A stretch of 64,000 bases of DNA from Streptomyces sp. KMM 9044. Its GTDB lineage: Bacteria; Actinomycetota; Actinomycetes; Streptomycetales; Streptomycetaceae. This document shows, in pieces, positions 59,584 to 64,000 of the stretch. The notes beneath the pieces are model-generated. The model saw only the letters and a program-made list of their open reading frames with translations, had not been told where the DNA came from and did not search any database. Made by a program: the position numbers and the translations under genes. Each line of letters opens with the position of its first letter. Position 1 is the stretch's first letter. The stretch is taken from the NCBI RefSeq assembly GCF_024701375.2, contig NZ_CP113910.1, positions 1,054,001 through 1,118,000 on the forward strand. Reading direction: 5' to 3'.

Positions 59584-59969
59584 TTCCTCACCTTCGTGAC
59601 TGTCCGTAATGTGGTCATGAACAAGGCTTCAATGCTTTCCTCGTCGAGTCCGGCCCACTGGGCTTTGGCCAGCCACTGCTCCAGCTCTTTCCGCAGCGGT
59701 TCGTGTGCCGCCAACGAGTCGTCCGCGAGAGTGCGGATCACGAAGGTTCCCACGCCCGGTCGTGGCGAGACCAAGCCCTCGTGCTCGAGCTCGCGGTACG
59801 CCTTGAGGACGGTGTTGGGATTGATCGCGACCTTGGCCACGACGTCCTTGACAGTGGGCAGCTGATCCCCTACGGAGAGCATGCCGAGGCGTAGCGCTCG
59901 GCGGACCTGTTGGGCCAGTTGGGCATACGGCGCAACGCGACTTCGGGCATCCAAGTGGAAGTCGATCAA
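59580..59969 (-). CDS. YtrA-type GntR-family repressor
   Basis: A 129-aa regulator from a TTG at 59969 (GGAGG seven nt upstream; a GTG slightly upstream is also open). The winged helix spans about residues 12-75 (PYAQLAQQVRRALRLGMLSVGDQLPTV, split; INPNTVLKAYRELEHEGLV; PGVGTFV). The short C-terminal dimerisation tail, instead of an effector-binding domain, is typical of the YtrA subfamily. It heads the ABC cassette and overlaps the ATPase gene by ATGA. It probably represses its own operon through the inverted repeat just upstream. Confidence 0.88.
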   Translation of the reverse strand: MIDFHLDARSRVAPYAQLAQQVRRALRLGMLSVGDQLPTVKDVVAKVAINPNTVLKAYRELEHEGLVSPRPGVGTFVIRTLADDSLAAHEPLRKELEQWLAKAQWAGLDEESIEALFMTTLRTVTKVRK

Positions 59970-60020
59970 CGCGATTCCTCCAACCTCCTTCACTAGGAAG
60001 TTAGCACAATAGACATGCAG

Positions 60021-60036
60021 GGAACCGGAGTTCCGG
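60021..60036. promoter_or_regulatory. Possible YtrA operator
   Basis: Overlapping inverted repeats GGAAC-CGGA-GTTCC (60021-60034) and CCGGA-GT-TCCGG (60025-60036), 52-67 bp upstream of the regulator's TTG start, near a likely -10 (around TATTGTG/CACAATA at 60006-60012). A short symmetric site at this place suits GntR-type autorepression. Confidence 0.5.
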
Positions 60037-60112
60037 ACCCCGACGCAGCCCTGACGTTTGCCGACCGGAACCCCTAGGGGTCGCTCACCGACCCTCTGAC
60101 CTCTCCGGAAGG

Positions 60113-63100
60113 TCAGCCGTGACGCTCCGGCCGTGCCCGCAGCCACTCCGAGATGGCGTCCCAGGTCGGCGCGAGCATGTCCGGCCGCGCCATGTCCGAG
60201 TGCCGACAGGGAAGATGGGCGACGGATACCGACCCTGTGAGGTACGACTGCCACGGGCCAGTGGGAGAGAAGTCCGCCGGCTTCCCTTCCTCCGCGACGA
60301 GAATCAGCGTGTCTCCGCCGAAGGCGCCGTAGGCGTGCCGAATCCTCAGCCTGGCGTTATTGTCGAAAACTCGAGCAAGAGAGGCGATTTCCCCCTCATC
60401 GACCCCGTCCATCACCTGGCCGAGTTCAGCCCGGATCCGCTCCTCCAGACGCACCCTGCCTGCCTCCGACGCGGCCGCGGCTGCGGGAGCGGAACCGTCG
60501 CCCCCGCCCTCCGAGCCGGCCCCCGGCGCCGACGGAAACGCGTCCATGAGGATCAGCGACACCTCTTCGCCCTCGGCCTCGAGCCGCGCCGCGATCTCGT
60601 GCGCCGGCGTTCCTCCGAAGGACCAGCCCACCAGGTGGTACGGACCGCATTCCTGCAGGCCGCGTATACGGGTCACGTACTCGGCGGCCATGTCGCCGAC
60701 CGACCCGGGCAGCTCCCCGACTCCGTCGACGCCCGCGGCCTGGAGGCCGTACAGCGGGTGCTCCTGCGGGATGAAGCGGGCAAACGGCATGTAGCACCAG
60801 CTCAGTCCACCGGCAGGATGAACGAAGAAGAACGCCGGTGCGCCACCGCCGGTTCGGATCGACAGCACTCCACCGAGGGCGTTCTGCACGGATGACAGAC
60901 TGAATGTCCGCATCAGCCGGGCCGGTGTCGGGTTGGTGATCAGGGTGCGCAGGGACACCGTGACGCCCCGGCCACGCAACCGCTCCACCAGCGCCACCGC
61001 CATGAGCGAGTGGCCGCCGAGGGCGAAGAAATCGTCGTCCACTGCGACTCGCGGCACTCCCAGGACCTCGGCGAACGCCTCGCACACCGCCGCCTCGAGG
61101 GCGCCCGCGGGTCCGCGGCCCGTCGACGGATCCCCGGCGAGCCCCGCCGCGTGGTCCGGCACCGGTAGCGCCCTGCGATCCAGCTTCCCGTTCACCGTCA
61201 GCGGAAGCCTGTCGAGGACCACCACGGCGGAGGGCAGCATGTACCCGGGCAGCCGGTCGGCGACGAACGCGCGCAGCTCGGCGCTGTCCAGCGCGGTGCC
61301 TTCCAGCTCACCGACCACGTAGGCGACCAGGCGCTTGTCGCCCGGAATGTCCTCGCGCGCGACCACCGCGACCTGCCCAACCCGCGGATGCGCGGCAACG
61401 GCGGCCTCGATCTCGCCCGGCTCGATCCGGAAGCCCCGGACCTTCACCTGCTCGTCCGCACGGCCCACGTACTCCAGCCGGCCCTCGGCCGACCACCGCA
61501 CCACATCCCCGGTCCGGTACATCCGCTCACCCGACGCGCCGAACGGGCAGGCGACGAACCGCTCCGCCGTCAGCCCGGTGCGTCCCAGATACCCCCGCGC
61601 AAGCTGCTCGCCCGCGAGATACAGCTCACCGGGCACACCGACCGGCACGGGCCGCAGCGCGGCGTCCAGGACGTAGACCCGTGTATTCGCCACTGGTGAT
61701 CCGATCGGCACCCCGCTGTCCACGGAGCCACCGGCGATGCCGTCGTCGGACGGGGAATCTGCCGGGCTGATGCGGTACGTGATGCACCCCACGGTCGCTT
61801 CGGTCGGCCCGTACTCGTTGACCACCGTGGCAGCGGGGTTGGCTCGCCGCCAGCGCTGCACCGCTTCGACGGACAGTGCCTCACCGCCCACCACCAGGTT
61901 GCCCGACACCACCTGTTGTCCCGGCGCGAGCTCGCTCATCAGAGCCATATGGCTCGGGGTGACCTTGAGGAAGGTGCAGCCCAGCTCTTCCGACAGTGGC
62001 GCGCCCGACTCCAGGCCCGCGGTCAGATCGACCGACCGTACGCATCCGCCGACCACCAGCGGCCCCAGCAGCGACGTCACCGTCAGGTCGAACGCAACCG
62101 AAGAATGAAGACCCGCCACTCCACGCAGACCCGTGTACTGCTCACTGCTCCAGCCCAGATACCCCGTCACACTCCGGTGTGTGACCACCACGCCCTTCGG
62201 ACGCCCCGTCGAACCCGACGTGTAAATGACGTAGGCAGGATGTGCCGGGGTCAGCGGGCAAGTTCGCTCGGAATCCGCGAGGTTCTGCTCCGGGAAGTCG
62301 GCCAGCCGTTCCTCCGTACCGGACTCACCCAGCACCACACACGCCAGCTCACCGAAGACCCCGGCGGTGGCATCGTCGCTGGTGGTGATGACGCAGGCGG
62401 GAGCGGCATCCTCCAGCAGGAACGTGATCCGCTCCGCCGGATACTCCATGTCGATCGGCAGATAGGCCGCGCCGGCCTTGAGCACCGCCAGAACGGAAAC
62501 CACGAGGTCGGCCGAACGCGGCAATGCCAAGCCCACAACGCTCTCCGGCCCCACACCGTCGGAAACCAGCAGCCGCGCCAGCCGATTCGCCCGGGCTTCC
62601 AGTCCAGCGTAGGAGAGCTCCATCGCACCGTCGATCACTGCCACCGCGTCCGGTGTCCGCGCCACCTGAGCCGCGAACAACTCCGGCACCGTCGCCGGCT
62701 CGACCGGCATCGCAGTGTCGTTCCATTCCGTCAGGAGCTGGCGCTCCTCGGCCTCGGGGAGGATGTCGACGGCTGTCAGCGGGCTGCCGGGATGGTCTTC
62801 CAGCGCGGTGACGAGGTGGTCCAGGCAGGTGTGCAGCAGCCGGCACAGCGCCTGACCGTCCACCGAGCCCACCGCGTCCACGGTCAGCCCGAACTTCGAC
62901 TCCAGATCCTCAACCGACACGGCCACCGGATAGTTGGTGGCTTCCCGTGTGAAGACCAGGCTGATGCTCTTCGATGCAGCACCGGCTTCCGGCGCGGGCT
63001 TGGCGCTGTCGCGGGGCTTGCTGTGCCGGTAGTTGAACAGCGAGGTGAACAGCGGGCTGCCACCCGGCATCCCGCTGGCCTGCTGCGCCAGCGTCAACGG

Positions 63101-64000
63101 CGCGTGCTCGTGCACCAGCAGCTCGGCCAGCTGATCCCGCACACCCTCCAGCGCCTGGCCCACACCCTCAGCACCGACCCGTACCCGCACCGGGAGGGTG
63201 TTCAGGAACAGCCCGGGCACCCGGTCCGCACCCGCACCCGCGTTCATCCGCCCGAACAGCACGGTGCCGAACACCACGTCGTCCCGACCACTGACCGTCG
63301 CGAGCACCCGCGCCCACGCCAGATGGAACACACTCGCCGCACTCACCCCGAGGGATCGGGCCACCTCCCGCACCCGGCGGCCCACCTCCTCCTCCACACC
63401 GAGGTAGGAACGCACCACACCACGACCGTCGCCATGCACATCCATCAGGCCGTAAGGAGCGGTGGTCTCCTCGACATCGCCGAGCAGGCCGGCGAAGTAG
63501 GCCTCGTGCTCCGCGCGGGTGACGCCGAGACGTGCCTGAGCCACGAAGTTGCGGAACGGCAACGGCTCCGGCAGCGCATCCTCGCGCCCCGACAGGAACG
63601 CGCTCATCTCCTCCAGCAGCACGTCGTGCGTGGTGTGGTCCTGCACCAGATGATGCATCCGCAGCAACGCCAGCCACTGCCCATCGCCGTCGGGTTCGGC
63701 GGCGATGTGCACGTCGATCAGCGGGGCCCGCCCGATGTCCATCGCCGAGCCGACCCTGGCAATCAACTGCTGGGCCACATCCGCCACGTGGTTGTGAAGG
63801 GTGACCTCGGTGACCGGCAGAGTCGCCCGGCGGACCACCACCTGGACCGGCTCGCCGAGCCCCTCCCACACAAACCCCGTGCGGTAGATGTCATGCCGGT
63901 CCACCACCCGCTGAAGCGCCGCCAGGAACCCCTCCAGCCGCTCACGTGAGTCGAACCGCAACACCCGCGGCGCCACATACGCATCCACACCACCATCCGC
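60113..64000 (-). CDS. NRPS-2, C-A(Asn)-T-TE, 5' end outside the window
   Basis: The C-terminal part (about 1295 aa) of a synthetase continuing past 64000. Domains: dual E/C-type condensation domain 64000-62720 ([10 protein letters not shown], both His present), A domain 62710-61190, T domain 61130-60920 ([14 protein letters not shown]), type I thioesterase 60870-60113 with GWSFGG, Asp in LMDAFPS and His in PCRHSDMA. The specificity positions read D-L-T-K-V-G-E-V-G-K, closest to Asn (DLTKLGEVGK). The thioesterase makes this the last enzyme of the line, releasing and probably cyclising the peptide. The C domain is a close relative of the module-5 C domain of NRPS-1 but keeps the motif that the latter has lost. 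Confidence 0.88.
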   Translation of the reverse strand, partial: ADGGVDAYVAPRVLRFDSRERLEGFLAALQRVVDRHDIYRTGFVWEGLGEPVQVVVRRATLPVTEVTLHNHVADVAQQLIARVGSAMDIGRAPLIDVHIAAEPDGDGQWLALLRMHHLVQDHTTHDVLLEEMSAFLSGREDALPEPLPFRNFVAQARLGVTRAEHEAYFAGLLGDVEETTAPYGLMDVHGDGRGVVRSYLGVEEEVGRRVREVARSLGVSAASVFHLAWARVLATVSGRDDVVFGTVLFGRMNAGAGADRVPGLFLNTLPVRVRVGAEGVGQALEGVRDQLAELLVHEHAPLTLAQQASGMPGGSPLFTSLFNYRHSKPRDSAKPAPEAGAASKSISLVFTREATNYPVAVSVEDLESKFGLTVDAVGSVDGQALCRLLHTCLDHLVTALEDHPGSPLTAVDILPEAEERQLLTEWNDTAMPVEPATVPELFAAQVARTPDAVAVIDGAMELSYAGLEARANRLARLLVSDGVGPESVVGLALPRSADLVVSVLAVLKAGAAYLPIDMEYPAERITFLLEDAAPACVITTSDDATAGVFGELACVVLGESGTEERLADFPEQNLADSERTCPLTPAHPAYVIYTSGSTGRPKGVVVTHRSVTGYLGWSSEQYTGLRGVAGLHSSVAFDLTVTSLLGPLVVGGCVRSVDLTAGLESGAPLSEELGCTFLKVTPSHMALMSELAPGQQVVSGNLVVGGEALSVEAVQRWRRANPAATVVNEYGPTEATVGCITYRISPADSPSDDGIAGGSVDSGVPIGSPVANTRVYVLDAALRPVPVGVPGELYLAGEQLARGYLGRTGLTAERFVACPFGASGERMYRTGDVVRWSAEGRLEYVGRADEQVKVRGFRIEPGEIEAAVAAHPRVGQVAVVAREDIPGDKRLVAYVVGELEGTALDSAELRAFVADRLPGYMLPSAVVVLDRLPLTVNGKLDRRALPVPDHAAGLAGDPSTGRGPAGALEAAVCEAFAEVLGVPRVAVDDDFFALGGHSLMAVALVERLRGRGVTVSLRTLITNPTPARLMRTFSLSSVQNALGGVLSIRTGGGAPAFFFVHPAGGLSWCYMPFARFIPQEHPLYGLQAAGVDGVGELPGSVGDMAAEYVTRIRGLQECGPYHLVGWSFGGTPAHEIAARLEAEGEEVSLILMDAFPSAPGAGSEGGGDGSAPAAAAASEAGRVRLEERIRAELGQVMDGVDEGEIASLARVFDNNARLRIRHAYGAFGGDTLILVAEEGKPADFSPTGPWQSYLTGSVSVAHLPCRHSDMARPDMLAPTWDAISEWLRARPERHG

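Overview
The window is high-GC actinomycete DNA, almost certainly Streptomyces: GC-rich third codon positions, a pSAM2-type integrase, many IS5/IS110/IS4-type elements, PucR and YtrA regulators, and a large modular peptide synthetase cluster. No tRNA, rRNA or CRISPR array was seen.

Left third (1-19.6 kb): an accessory, mobile-element-rich region. It holds a sacsin-type GHKL ATPase, a dead transposase, a compact operon of a ComEC-like metallo-beta-lactamase protein, a four-TM membrane protein and an HNH nuclease with a possible DnaQ-like region, then a protein joining the RelE-like N-terminal module of UvrD-type helicases to a Ser/Thr kinase. After these come an IS110 relic with another IS inserted in it, a GNAT acetyltransferase, an IS982 scrap, a membrane protein, a tandem-HNH protein, an integrase next to an alpha/beta-hydrolase stub, a PucR pseudogene, and an IS5-type element lying against the stop codon of the first NRPS gene. 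The first part looks like an anti-phage defence island (inference).

Right two thirds (19.6-64 kb): a lipopeptide NRPS cluster. NRPS-1 (19636-34688, minus) starts with a starter C domain and a module whose A domain is reduced to a short relic. Three almost identical Asp modules and a Tyr-type module follow. NRPS-2 (60113 to the right edge, minus) ends with an Asn-type module and a thioesterase. A separate A-T protein carries the Thr signature and could load the A-less first module in trans. Accessory genes are an XRE/STAND regulator, FkbM methyltransferase, type II thioesterase, MbtH protein, a FabH-ACP-FabF set with FabF truncated at its active site, and an operon for a CmlA-type diiron beta-hydroxylase, a deleted HmaS-like protein, an HpgT-type aminotransferase and DpgA, DpgB and DpgC. 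An alpha/beta hydrolase, an ABC exporter and a YtrA-type regulated ABC pair complete it. Three divergent promoter regions share an inverted repeat, GTTCAACTG-N11/12-CAGTTGAAC, close to the StrR-family operator.

The pieces suggest an acylated, Asp-rich peptide with beta-hydroxylated and possibly dihydroxyphenylglycine residues. The cluster looks eroded: A-domain relic, FabF stub, deleted HmaS, no dpgD, a His-to-Gln change in one C domain, and IS elements inside it. Several frameshifts, however, fall in shortened C/G runs and may be sequencing errors. NRPS genes beyond the right edge are needed to complete the assembly line.
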